From a bacterium (GTDB lineage Bacteria; SZUA-79; Acidulodesulfobacterales; Acidulodesulfobacteraceae), in contig JAKBNN010000022.1 in the NCBI GenBank assembly GCA_021831025.1, positions 1 through 33,684 on the forward strand: a stretch of DNA of 33,684 bases, read 5' to 3'. The position numbers and the translations under genes are program-made. Shown in pieces: positions 26,022-33,214 of the stretch; position 1 is the first letter of the stretch; the number at the start of each line of letters is the position of its first letter. The notes below the pieces were generated by a model, which worked only from the letters and a program-made list of their open reading frames with translations, was not told the origin of the DNA and did no database searches.

Positions 26022-26525
26022 TTATTGCTGCGATATGAGGCAAACGCTAAAGCATTCTATCGCTTTTTGTTTTCCGACAGAGTCAAGCCCTTCTTTGGTT
26101 TTTCCTTTAATATTAACGCAGGATTTGTCAACGCCCAGCGCGGCGGACACCGAATTTATCATTTGCTCTTTATAGGCGGATATTTTGGGCGTCTGGGTTA
26201 TAATCGTAATATCGGCGTTTCCTAATGCGTACCCCTTTTCCTGAACCAATTTATAGGCATATTTTATTATTTCTATACTGCTTACCCCTTTTGTCGATTT
26301 AAGGTTGTCGGGGTATAGAACGCCTATATCGGGTAGGCTCAGGGCGCCGAGCAGGGCATCGGTAAGAGAGTGGAGAACGACGTCGCCGTCGGAATGAGCC
26401 GCAACCCCGATATGCCCCTCGATTAACACCCCGCCGAGATAAAGCCTTTTGGCGGCCTTTTCGAAAAGCGCAACCTCTAAAAATTTGTGGATGTCGTAGC
26501 CGCATCCTATTCTAATGTTATTCAT
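26022..26525 (-). CDS. ispF: 2-C-methyl-D-erythritol 2,4-cyclodiphosphate synthase
   Basis: MEP pathway enzyme making MEcPP. Zinc ligands lie in GYDIHKF (Asp and His) and AAHSDGDVVLHSLTDALLGAL (His), followed by PDIGVLYPDN. The family C-terminal T-x-E motif appears here as KTKEGLDSVGKQKAI. The 167 residues are a little long because of a short insertion after GYDIHKF (EVALFEKAAKR). The start at 26525 is about 60 bp from the right end of the IS element, so the insertion lies in the ispF promoter region. Confidence 0.94.
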   Translation of the reverse strand: MNNIRIGCGYDIHKFLEVALFEKAAKRLYLGGVLIEGHIGVAAHSDGDVVLHSLTDALLGALSLPDIGVLYPDNLKSTKGVSSIEIIKYAYKLVQEKGYALGNADITIITQTPKISAYKEQMINSVSAALGVDKSCVNIKGKTKEGLDSVGKQKAIECFSVCLISQQ

Positions 26526-26584
26526 TATGCTTATTATGCCGCTTATTAAGTTTTTGTAAATTATAGCAGATTTTTATAATCTTT

Positions 26585-26750
26585 TTGACATACCCCCCAT
26601 GCCTAAAGCCGGGGGATTCCGGTATTAACGGCAGATGCGGACATAGTCCGTCTTACTTAAGCCTACTCCGAGAGAAGACGTCCCTTCTCTTAAAACTCTA
26701 AGACCTTCCTTATATATATTTTCGGCTGCGGCTTCGTCCCTGTCGTGAAG
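26585..26750 (-). ncRNA. Probable omega/re-RNA region of TnpB at the right end
   Basis: In characterised IS200/IS605 elements the TnpB guide RNA is transcribed from the 3' end of tnpB through the right-end hairpin into the flank. The corresponding segment here is the end of tnpB, the 26593-26615 hairpin and the TCAA edge. The guide would begin with the flank read on the minus strand (AAAGATTATAAAAATCTG). The 5' limit is arbitrary. This is inference from family knowledge. Confidence 0.4.
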
Positions 26751-27761
26751 GGAATCGCAGTCGGGACAAGTCCACTTGCGGCCTCCTAACTTTAAATCCC
26801 GCTTAATATACCCGCAGTCGGGGCAAGTCTTCGACGAGGGATAAAATCTGTCTATTTTAACGACATTAGCTTTATAAGCTAAAATATTAATAAAATCGTT
26901 ATAAGCGACGTCGCTTACCTTCCTGCCCCATAGTCTTTGCATTGCCTTTAAATTTAAGTCTTCGATAAAAATATTATCAAATCCGCTTAAATCCGCGGCA
27001 AGTTTAAAGAAAAAATCCCGTCTTTGATTCGCTATCTTCCTGTGGAGCCTTGCAAGACCCCGCTTAGCCTGCTTCCTGTTGTTAGAGCCCTTTTTCTTTT
27101 TAGATAATTGTTTACTTAACAGCCTTAACATAGTTAACGATTGCAGAAAATACAAAGGAGATTCTTTTTTATTTATAACACTGCCGTCATACATGGTCAA
27201 AAACGTCTTCAACCCGAAATCCACGCCCACGCTTTTATCCGATGTAGCGTGAATTGGCTGAGAATAATCATCCAGCGTTATAAGAATATAAATATCTCCC
27301 AATGCATCCCTTTTAACCGTTAATGTTTTAATGTCGCCGTCTATTTTTCTAGAAAGCCAGAGCTTATAATGCTTTTTATTGATAGTTAGAATATTATCGT
27401 TTAATTTATAACCTACCTTTCCCTTTAACGTGAACGACTTATATTTGCTTTTCTTCTTAAAGGTAGGCGGCCTCTTGTTCTCACGGCGAAAAAACTTCTT
27501 ATATCCCTCGTCTATCCTTTCCGCTATTTCCTGAATGGCCTGAGAACCCAATTCATTCCAGCGGTTATAACGGGAAAGCCTTTTGAGTTTGGTTATATGT
27601 TTTTGGAGAACGAATTTATTGAGGCTTTTATGATATAACCTATAATATCTCTTATGCAGGGCTATGGAGTGGTTATAAATATCCGCCGATATATCTATGA
27701 GCAGGTGCAGGTGTTTTAATCTTTTGGTTTTGTATAATTTATACTTATAGGTTTTGAGCAT
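26625..27761 (-). CDS. tnpB: RNA-guided nuclease TnpB of IS200/IS605 element
   Basis: A 378-residue TnpB. The N-terminal helix-turn-helix/wedge part begins MLKTYKYKLYKTKR. The split RuvC acidic residues are D181 (GVDFG), E267 (IEDLNLKAM) and D342 (HDRDEAAAENI). The zinc ribbon is C313-C316 (CPDCG) and C332-C335 (CPDCD). All key residues are intact, so the nuclease is probably active even though the partner tnpA is broken. The reading frame starts inside the 3' end of the tnpA pseudogene, as usual when tnpA precedes tnpB. Family knowledge: TnpB cuts DNA at the donor site under guide RNA and favours retention of the element. Confidence 0.93.
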   Translation of the reverse strand: MLKTYKYKLYKTKRLKHLHLLIDISADIYNHSIALHKRYYRLYHKSLNKFVLQKHITKLKRLSRYNRWNELGSQAIQEIAERIDEGYKKFFRRENKRPPTFKKKSKYKSFTLKGKVGYKLNDNILTINKKHYKLWLSRKIDGDIKTLTVKRDALGDIYILITLDDYSQPIHATSDKSVGVDFGLKTFLTMYDGSVINKKESPLYFLQSLTMLRLLSKQLSKKKKGSNNRKQAKRGLARLHRKIANQRRDFFFKLAADLSGFDNIFIEDLNLKAMQRLWGRKVSDVAYNDFINILAYKANVVKIDRFYPSSKTCPDCGYIKRDLKLGGRKWTCPDCDSLHDRDEAAAENIYKEGLRVLREGTSSLGVGLSKTDYVRICR

Positions 27762-28168
27762 CCTTGAGACCTTTTTTGATTTTCTATATATTGCTTGATT
27801 ATAGACAACGGAGCTCCGCCTACGGTAGCGATAAAATAGCTATTAGTCCATAAAGTAGGAAGTTTTGTCGTCAATTCCTTAAATTCCCGTCTTAATATTC
27901 TCGAACTGTATCCTTTTATATGTTTTATTAATTTATGAACCCCAAATTAAGGGTCAACCTCTACTAATAAATGAACATGGTCGGGTATAATTTCAAATTC
28001 TATAATTTCAGATTGCAACTCTTTAGTTATTTTTATTATGATTTCCTTAAATCTCTTTTTTATATCGCCGGTTAAAATTTTCCGTCTGTATTTGGGACAC
28101 CATACCACATGTTATTTACAGGAATAAACGATGTTATTATTGGATTTATACCGTATTGCTTTATTCAT
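27716..28168 (-). pseudogene. tnpA: IS200/IS605 transposase TnpA (Y1 family), two in-frame ochre stops
   Basis: Reading the minus strand from ATG 28168 gives MNKAIRYKSNNNIVYSCK, TAA, HVVWCPKYRRKIL...PDHVHLLVEVDP, TAA, FGVHKLIKHIKGYSSR...LWTNSYFIATVGGAP...KQYIENQ. The frame is otherwise continuous to a TAA at 27716. The HUH motif (HVH in PDHVHLL) and the catalytic tyrosine region (KQYIENQ) remain. By comparison with intact relatives the stops replace a Tyr codon (..CKYHVVW..) and a Gln codon (..VDPQFG..), both single-base changes to TAA. No frameshift is needed. This segment is not coding as it stands, and any transposition would need TnpA in trans. Confidence 0.88.
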
Positions 28169-28174
28169 ATGAAT

Positions 28175-28198
28175 ATTATATAACTTTAGTTATATAAT
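28175..28198. repeat. Perfect 24-bp palindrome before tnpA
   Basis: ATTATATAACT-TT-AGTTATATAAT, with 11-bp arms, lies 6 bp before the tnpA start on the minus strand and contains TATAAT-like boxes. It may be a promoter/operator or a structured leader of the element. Confidence 0.6.
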
Positions 28199-28223
28199 AC
28201 AAGAAAAATAATACAAGAAAAAC
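28196..28223. repeat. Tandem 14-bp direct repeat at the IS left end
   Basis: AATACAAGAAAAAT is followed directly by AATACAAGAAAAAC, so 13 of 14 bases match. The first unit overlaps the end of the 24-bp palindrome. Confidence 0.6.
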
Positions 28224-28370
28224 TGAGCGCCTTGTATCCCCATAGCTTTAAGCTTGGGGCTTTACGGCGAGGTAGGGTAAGTTTGAAAATGGTTTAATAT
28301 TAAGATATAATTTCTTTACAGATTTTAGAATAATAAGCGGATAACCGCCAAAAATCATAATTTGGTTTAA

Positions 28371-28904
28371 ATGTTTAAGTATATTAAAAAAGTAAAAAAC
28401 ACAGGCGGATTTAGCCTTCTCGAGATGGTTCTTACGATTATTATAATCGGGCTCGCCTTGAGCGCGATAATCGAAAGTTTTATCGTCGGTTCGGCAAAGA
28501 GCGTGAATATCGTGAACGAGGAAACGGCGGTAAACGTCGCGAAACGGGAAATGGCGGCGTTGAATTACTGCCGGAACGGAGGAACTCCTACGAGCGGGGT
28601 GTGCACGGCGTTTAACCCCCCGATTACTTGGACAAATCCCTCAAGCTTTTACACCTCGCCGCAAGTGATACCTATGAATAAGAATAATGAGTGCTACTAC
28701 ACCACAATAAGTGCAAACTGCGTCGATTTTAAAGATACGGTCGGGAGTGGAACTATCGGCACAGGAAGTTGTCGTCCCCCTTCCGATTTTATCCAGACCA
28801 TAGTTCAAACAGGGTGGTTTGTGTTAAATTCCGGCGGGACTTGTCCAACGCCTCCGGCAAGTTATCCATACGTTACTCTTTCGACGGTTTATGCTAATTA
28901 TTAA
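28371..28904 (+). CDS. Type IV prepilin-like protein (PilV-like)
   Basis: A 177-residue protein with a class III (prepilin) signal. The basic leader MFKYIKKVKNTGG is cut after G13, the mature protein starts F14, and Glu is at mature position 5 (E18) before the hydrophobic helix VLTIIIIGLALSAIIESFIV. The globular part contains several cysteines (NYCRNGG...GVC, ECYY, ANC, SCRPP, TCPTPP) that could form disulfides. It is probably a minor pilin or pseudopilin; the VNIVNEETAVNVAKREMAALNY stretch resembles PilV-type proteins. It is first of three prepilin-like genes; no pilus motor or assembly gene is adjacent. Confidence 0.83.
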   Translation: MFKYIKKVKNTGGFSLLEMVLTIIIIGLALSAIIESFIVGSAKSVNIVNEETAVNVAKREMAALNYCRNGGTPTSGVCTAFNPPITWTNPSSFYTSPQVIPMNKNNECYYTTISANCVDFKDTVGSGTIGTGSCRPPSDFIQTIVQTGWFVLNSGGTCPTPPASYPYVTLSTVYANY

Positions 28905-28910
28905 CGATTT

Positions 28911-28936
28911 GTCATTCCTGCGAAAGCAGGAATGAC
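28911..28936. repeat. 26-bp hairpin with GAAA tetraloop (F), variant of the repeat
   Basis: GTCATTCCTGC-GAAA-GCAGGAATGAC has 11-bp perfect arms. Compared with the other copies (CCCGC/GCGGG), one C-G pair has become T-A on both sides, keeping the pairing. A further half unit, GCGGGAATGAC, follows at about 28949-28959. It lies between the first two prepilin genes. Confidence 0.8.
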
Positions 28937-28968
28937 GGCATGACTTTAGCGGGAATGACAATAATTTT

Positions 28969-29664
28969 ATGAAAATAAAATTGAAAAATTTAAATATTAT
29001 CAAGAAAGACGGCGGGTTTACCCTTATCGAATTAGTTATGACGATTATACTTATCGGTATTTTGTCGATAGGGCTGTACGAAGTCGTGATGTGGGGGATA
29101 AACGATTACCTGATTAACGAGGAATACCTGCACTCCAATAATTCTATGACTTATGCGATGACGGTAATCAGGAGAAATTTAGTAAATGCGGCTATGCCCT
29201 CTAAGCTTATTAAGCCGGCTGGCGTGCATTACTGCAAATTATTTCGACGGATTAATCCGGCAAACCCCGTGAATCCGCCGATTGTTACAGCTAATATGGC
29301 AGGACAGACTACAGCCTGCGGAGGGAGACGCCAGCCCGTTTGCGACGAAGTCGCTTTTTACCAGAATATAAGCGGAACGGCAAACCAGCAGCTTGTCGTG
29401 TTTTGCGTGAATAACAATATATTATACGAGGAGGTTACAGGTGGAACGGGGACGACATCTTATCCGGTTGCGGATAATAGTTTGGGGATTGTTTTGAGCA
29501 AGACTTCTCTTCCCCCGCCTCCTCCTCCGCCCTCGCCTTCTAATTGCGTAGAAAACAACTCGACAGGAGTTTATTCTTGTAATATAAATTTTAAGATAAC
29601 AAATTTGGCGGGTTATTATCAAGTAGGAGGGGTGTCTGTAATTGTTGCAAATCCGCAGCAATGA
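28969..29664 (+). CDS. Type IV prepilin-like protein (PilW-like) with proline run
   Basis: A 231-residue protein. Prepilin leader ends KKDGG; cleavage after G16 gives mature FTLIELVMTIILIGILSIGLYEVV, with Glu at mature position 5 (E21). The larger globular domain, with VIRRNLVNAAMPS and then paired cysteines (HYC, TAC, PVC, FC), resembles PilW-type minor pilins. Near the C-terminus is a run of seven prolines followed by SPSN (about 29512-29540). No Shine-Dalgarno sequence is seen, and the hairpin repeat F lies just upstream. Confidence 0.82.
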   Translation: MKIKLKNLNIIKKDGGFTLIELVMTIILIGILSIGLYEVVMWGINDYLINEEYLHSNNSMTYAMTVIRRNLVNAAMPSKLIKPAGVHYCKLFRRINPANPVNPPIVTANMAGQTTACGGRRQPVCDEVAFYQNISGTANQQLVVFCVNNNILYEEVTGGTGTTSYPVADNSLGIVLSKTSLPPPPPPPSPSNCVENNSTGVYSCNINFKITNLAGYYQVGGVSVIVANPQQ

Positions 29665-29671
29665 CAAACTA

Positions 29672-30238
29672 ATGATTATGATAAAATTTTTTAAAAAAAC
29701 GGTTGTCGGTTCAAATAAAGGTATTTCCATAATCCTTGCGATTATAATTATTATAGTGCTGGGGCTGGCGGGGGCTATTTTCGCGTATCTTATGGCAAGC
29801 GGGAGCATCGTTTCGAGGTCTAACCTGACGAGCGCGGAGGCTAAATACGCCGCAAAATCAGGAGTCGAGATAACGCTTTACGAATTGGAAAAACCCACCG
29901 CTCCTGTTCCTTTTTCCGGAACCGCACTGCCCGGCTGTCCGACAACTCCGGTACTGCCGCCGGGTATTACCGGAACATTATCAGGCGTATCATACCTTTC
30001 CGGCAATTTGCAGGGTAATTTACTCCCTTCTGTCAATTATACCCCGACTTTTTGCGCCGTTGAAGGTACATTGCAGTTACCGCCTCCGCCTCCGCCTCCG
30101 CCTCCGCCTCCCTGCACATATTACATCATCACCGCCAACGGCTTTGCGGGCGGAACGGAAAGGGAAATTACGGCAAAGGTCGGTGTCGGAGGCAACTGTA
30201 CCGGCATCTACGTCGAAACCGAATTGCCTAATTCCTGA
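29672..30238 (+). CDS. PilX-like prepilin protein with 11-proline run
   Basis: A 188-residue protein. A short basic leader ends SNKG (G17 if started at 29672), followed by the hydrophobic helix ISIILAIIIIIVLGLAGAIF and AEAKYAAKSGVEITLYELE, the pattern of PilX N-terminal domains, which often lack Glu at position 5. The globular part is rich in Pro, Gly and Thr and contains 11 consecutive prolines (30080-30112) before CTYYIITANGFAGGTERE. ATG 29678 is an alternative start; a TTG at 29642 would overlap the upstream gene. It completes a PilV-PilW-PilX-like set; no PilY1-type gene follows. Confidence 0.78.
   Translation: MIMIKFFKKTVVGSNKGISIILAIIIIIVLGLAGAIFAYLMASGSIVSRSNLTSAEAKYAAKSGVEITLYELEKPTAPVPFSGTALPGCPTTPVLPPGITGTLSGVSYLSGNLQGNLLPSVNYTPTFCAVEGTLQLPPPPPPPPPPPCTYYIITANGFAGGTEREITAKVGVGGNCTGIYVETELPNS
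30080..30112 (+). repeat. Hexanucleotide CCGCCT microsatellite coding polyproline
   Basis: Five CCGCCT units plus CCC form a 33-bp tract inside the PilX-like gene. The unit is a multiple of 3, so copy-number changes would alter the length of the proline run but not the frame. Confidence 0.85.
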
Positions 30239-30299
30239 TTTCGGCAGAAACTTTGCCCGCCTTAGGAAGCAAAGGGAATAACAGGGACGATAACTTAAC

Positions 30300-30337
30300 T
30301 TGAAAAAATGATTAATACATATTATAATGTGTATTAA
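30300..30337 (+). promoter_or_regulatory. vapBC promoter with overlapping palindromic operator
   Basis: TTGAAA (30300-30305), a 17-bp spacer and TATAAT (30323-30328) form a near-consensus promoter. A palindrome TTAATACA-N10-TGTATTAA (30312-30319 and 30330-30337) brackets the -10 box. This fits autorepression by the VapBC complex, the usual regulation of such modules. Confidence 0.75.
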
Positions 30338-30347
30338 GAGGTGTAAA

Positions 30348-30554
30348 ATGAGAACTAATATAGTGTTAAACGATTTGCTCATGGAAGAAGCCATGAAATT
30401 GACGAATATAAAAACGAAGAAAGAATTAATTAATTTGGCGTTAAAAGAATTAGTGGAAAATTATAAAAGGAAGAATTTAATTGAACTAAAAGGAACAATT
30501 AAATTTATCGAAGGATATGATTATAAAAGTATGAGGGAGGGCAGGACAAAGTGA
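30348..30554 (+). CDS. vapB: VapB-type antitoxin
   Basis: A 68-residue protein beginning MRTNIVLNDLLMEEAMKLTNIKTKKELINLALKELVENYK. This is the ribbon-helix-helix pattern of the VapB family, with a beta strand, two helices and a final toxin-binding tail rich in Lys and Gly. I chose ATG 30348 because GAGGTG lies 7 nt before it; an in-frame upstream ATG at 30327 lies within the operator and is unlikely. The stop overlaps the toxin start (GTGA). The region is more AT-rich than the pilin genes before it. Confidence 0.86.
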   Translation: MRTNIVLNDLLMEEAMKLTNIKTKKELINLALKELVENYKRKNLIELKGTIKFIEGYDYKSMREGRTK

Positions 30555-30952
30555 TCCTTGTCGATACCTCGGTTTTAATCAATTATTTTAAGGGTATAAA
30601 TAACTACAAAACGGAAAAATTAGAGGAAATATTAAAAAACGGGATAATTTTTGGAATAAATAATTTTATATATCAGGAAATATTGCAAGGCGCGTCCACG
30701 GAAAAAGAATTTAAGTTATTAAACCAATATTTAAGCAGCCAGAAGTTTTATGAGTTAAATTATGGAACGAAATCCTACGAAAATGCCGCTAAAATATATT
30801 ATTCATGCAGAAAAAAAGGGGTAACGCCAAGAAGTACGATTGATTTGTTGATAGTGGAAACGGCCATAGAAAATAATTTATTTTTATTGCATGACGATAA
30901 TGATTTCACGGAAATTGCGTTTATAGTAGGGAAATTAAAAGAATATAAATAA
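30551..30952 (+). CDS. vapC: VapC-type PIN domain ribonuclease toxin
   Basis: A 133-residue PIN protein. The acidic site is D5 (VDTS), E43 (YQEIL), D98 (STIDLLIVETA) and D116 (HDDNDF), so it appears intact. VapC toxins cut tRNA or rRNA when freed from VapB; the target here is unknown. GTG is the start, overlapping the vapB stop by 4 bp, the common arrangement. Codons are strongly A/T biased. The module lies between pilin genes and a stress-protein gene. Confidence 0.9.
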   Translation: MILVDTSVLINYFKGINNYKTEKLEEILKNGIIFGINNFIYQEILQGASTEKEFKLLNQYLSSQKFYELNYGTKSYENAAKIYYSCRKKGVTPRSTIDLLIVETAIENNLFLLHDDNDFTEIAFIVGKLKEYK

Positions 30953-30968
30953 AGTGATAAAGGAATAT

Positions 30969-31886
30969 ATGTTTAATACCGTGCTTTATGCCATAAATTT
31001 TGGTGATTTTTATTACGAAAATATAGGCTGCTTCGCAAATTATTCTAATCTCGGATTAAAAGAAATCGTGTTGGTCAACGTCGTTGACCCCGCTCTTTTT
31101 CAACATAGCCTTTATTCCGTCTATAAAAAAGAAGACGAGGAAAAGATAAGGGGGCTTGCGGAAATTAAACTTAAGGATATAAAAAAAGACCTTGAGAAAT
31201 CGGGATTCGGCGTTCGCTATGTGATAAGAACAGGTAATATTGCGGATGAAATTGCAGATGAAGCAAAAAATAAAAATATAGACTTCGTTGTTCTTGATAA
31301 AAAGGCAAATATTAAGTCAAAAGGTTTTCTTTCATTTTACGGCTCGCCGCTATACGATATTTTGATTAAAGCGGGTAAGCCGATACTTATTATGAAAAGG
31401 GTTTTGTTTCATCCAACGGGTGTGATAAAAACAGGTGAAAACGCGGCCTGCAATGATCTTTTCGCGGATGTCGTCTTTGCCACTGATTTTTCGGAGTTTT
31501 CGCTTAAGGTTATACCGTTTATAAATAAAGTGCCTGCAGGTGTAATCAAGATGTTTACGATTTTGCATGTTACCGACGAAAAGGTTGCAGAGAATTTAAA
31601 GCCGCAAGATTTAAAGAACTATGAAAAAAATCTGGCAGAAAAGGCAGAGGATGCCGTCCGCGGATTAAACTACCGTTTCACAAAGGAAAAGTCCAATCTT
31701 GAGGTGATTGTCAGGAAGGGTGTTCCATGCAAAGAGATAACGGATTTCATGGTCGGGACGAGAAAAAAACTTTTAATTTTAGGACATAAGGGAAAGGATA
31801 AAGAAAAATTAGCCGAAATACTTTTCGGCAGTACCGCCGAAAGGGTGATAAATGCCTTGCCGTGTTCGATTCTTATCGTTAAATAA
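30969..31886 (+). CDS. Tandem universal stress protein (UspA family)
   Basis: A protein of about 305 residues with two Usp folds. The first domain (about 1-150) has the VLVNVVDPALFQHS strand-loop and ends KPILIMKR; its ATP-binding glycines are incomplete (KSKGFLSFYGSPLYD). The second domain (about 165-305) starts VVFATDFSEFSLKVI and has the full G-x2-G-x9-G-S/T motif in GHKGKDKEKLAEILFGST, then ends CSILIVK. The second domain therefore probably binds ATP. ATG 30969 has AAAGGA just upstream; the frame also allows GTG 30954, 2 bp after vapC. Cotranscription with vapBC is possible from the spacing, though a functional link is not implied. Confidence 0.87.
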   Translation: MFNTVLYAINFGDFYYENIGCFANYSNLGLKEIVLVNVVDPALFQHSLYSVYKKEDEEKIRGLAEIKLKDIKKDLEKSGFGVRYVIRTGNIADEIADEAKNKNIDFVVLDKKANIKSKGFLSFYGSPLYDILIKAGKPILIMKRVLFHPTGVIKTGENAACNDLFADVVFATDFSEFSLKVIPFINKVPAGVIKMFTILHVTDEKVAENLKPQDLKNYEKNLAEKAEDAVRGLNYRFTKEKSNLEVIVRKGVPCKEITDFMVGTRKKLLILGHKGKDKEKLAEILFGSTAERVINALPCSILIVK

Positions 31887-31943
31887 ATAATAATTATTAA
31901 ATTCATGGACCCTTTATACATATTAGATATTTATGCATAAAAA

Positions 31944-33206
31944 TTAGTCGCCGCTGTTTCCGTCGGGTAACGGATATGAATAACCGTAATCGTATGATTT
32001 GGCAAAAAAACCGAATAAAACTGTAGCCGCAATAATAATAAACAATACTACGCCGAAAGCCGATAGGAAATTAAAATAGTCAAATACCGCTCCAAGCACA
32101 AACGGACCTAGAACAAATCCCATATCGCTAAGAGTTCTATATACTCCTATCGCTTCGTCATAATGCGTTTTATCTACGCTGTCCATTAAATAAAGATTTC
32201 TTGCCGGTCCGGAAAATCCCCCGCCCGCGCTTAAAAGGATTATAGACGCCCCGAATGTAAATAAATTTTTAAATATAATAAAACTTAATACCCCGACTGC
32301 GGCGATAATAAACGATATAACGATAGACTTTTTTATTCCCATCAGCTTAATTATTCTGTCGGAATAGTATGTGAGTATTACACCGATAACGGCGGCTATG
32401 GAAATAAGAAGTCCGATATTTGCCTTATTTAAACGCATAATGCTTACTCCTACTAACGGGACTAACTCCCTTCTCGAACCTATTCTCGAAAAGAAAAAGG
32501 AGAATGTGAGAAAACACAGGATTATAAAATTTAAGTTATAAAACAGGCGCAGATATTTTTTATATTTTCCGCCTCCAATTTTTTCTTTTATTTTGCTTAT
32601 GTCCTGTTTAGCTTTTTCCGCGCTTAAATCAATCCCGTTATAAATCCCTTTTAAAAAGTTTTTATTATATAAAGCTACTAAAAGAGCGACGAACATCACG
32701 ACCCCGTATAATAAAAAGGCGGCTTTATCGTTGAATTTATATGCTATAACGGCTCCCAAAAAAGGGGCGGAACCCATCGAAAGCCTTCTTGCTATCATAT
32801 ATCTGCTTAAAACCTTTCCTCTTTGTTCGTTTTTATACAAATGTTTTGTGAGCATTATCATGGAGGAGGTGTTTATAATGCCCGAACCGAACCCTTCCAT
32901 AAATCTGAATAAAAATAATTCCTGATAAAAGCTCGAAAAGTAGTATCCTAACGCCCCCAGAAAAATGAGTAATATGCCTATATGGATAAATCCCTTGTTT
33001 AACCTCTTGCTAATCATGCTTATGGGTATATTTATCAGGATGCGGGCAACCCCGAAGGACGCAATTATAAGACCGATGGTAATTATGCTCGCGCCCAAGC
33101 TTTTTGCGTAAAGAGGGAGGACGACGGTATTTAATCCCAGCCCGAAGTCTGCAAGAGCAATAGTTGAAAGAATTGCGGTTAAAAGTTTTTTAGTGGAGGC
33201 TGCCAT
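31944..33206 (-). CDS. Major facilitator superfamily transporter
   Basis: A 420-residue inner-membrane protein with about 12 hydrophobic segments in two halves and a basic central loop (about 195-225, KAKQDISKIKEKIGGGKYKKY). The segment after helix 2, with ISMISKRLNKGFIHIG, stands where the MFS loop-2-3 motif lies. Two other family-like pieces are FRFMEGFGSGIINTSSMIML and the later AGGGFSGPARNLYLMDSVDKTHYDEAIGVYRTLSDMGFVLGP. The latter resembles drug/metabolite exporters that act as H+ antiporters; the substrate cannot be told. It is convergent with the Usp gene and has its own promoter upstream on the minus strand. Confidence 0.85.
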   Translation of the reverse strand: MAASTKKLLTAILSTIALADFGLGLNTVVLPLYAKSLGASIITIGLIIASFGVARILINIPISMISKRLNKGFIHIGILLIFLGALGYYFSSFYQELFLFRFMEGFGSGIINTSSMIMLTKHLYKNEQRGKVLSRYMIARRLSMGSAPFLGAVIAYKFNDKAAFLLYGVVMFVALLVALYNKNFLKGIYNGIDLSAEKAKQDISKIKEKIGGGKYKKYLRLFYNLNFIILCFLTFSFFFSRIGSRRELVPLVGVSIMRLNKANIGLLISIAAVIGVILTYYSDRIIKLMGIKKSIVISFIIAAVGVLSFIIFKNLFTFGASIILLSAGGGFSGPARNLYLMDSVDKTHYDEAIGVYRTLSDMGFVLGPFVLGAVFDYFNFLSAFGVVLFIIIAATVLFGFFAKSYDYGYSYPLPDGNSGD

Positions 33207-33214
33207 AGATGCTT

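Larger units (their letters stand above)
26585..28276 (-). mobile_element. IS200/IS605-type element with intact tnpB and dead tnpA
   Basis: About 1.7 kb without terminal inverted repeats but with subterminal imperfect hairpins at both ends: a C6/G5-stem at 26593-26615 and a CCCC/GGGG-stem at 28238-28259. On the minus strand the right end finishes in TCAA (26585-26588 complement). The left end is preceded by TTAC (28277-28280 complement), the arrangement of the IS608 group. The exact boundaries are inferred from these motifs. tnpA and tnpB overlap in the same orientation. It is inserted between ispF and the pilin genes. Confidence 0.75.

Noticed and set aside
26299..26505. Arg-rich minus-strand frame inside ispF.
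   Set aside because: It overlaps ispF on the same strand in another frame; composition is that of shifted GC-rich codons.
27716..28168. Recoding of in-frame stops in tnpA (selenocysteine or pyrrolysine).
   Set aside because: SelB is present in the window, but both stops are TAA, not TGA or TAG, and they replace ordinary Tyr and Gln positions. Decay is the simpler reading.
30077..30394. Minus-strand frame with a long arginine run.
   Set aside because: The run is the complement of the proline codon microsatellite of the PilX-like gene, and the rest overlaps the vapBC promoter.
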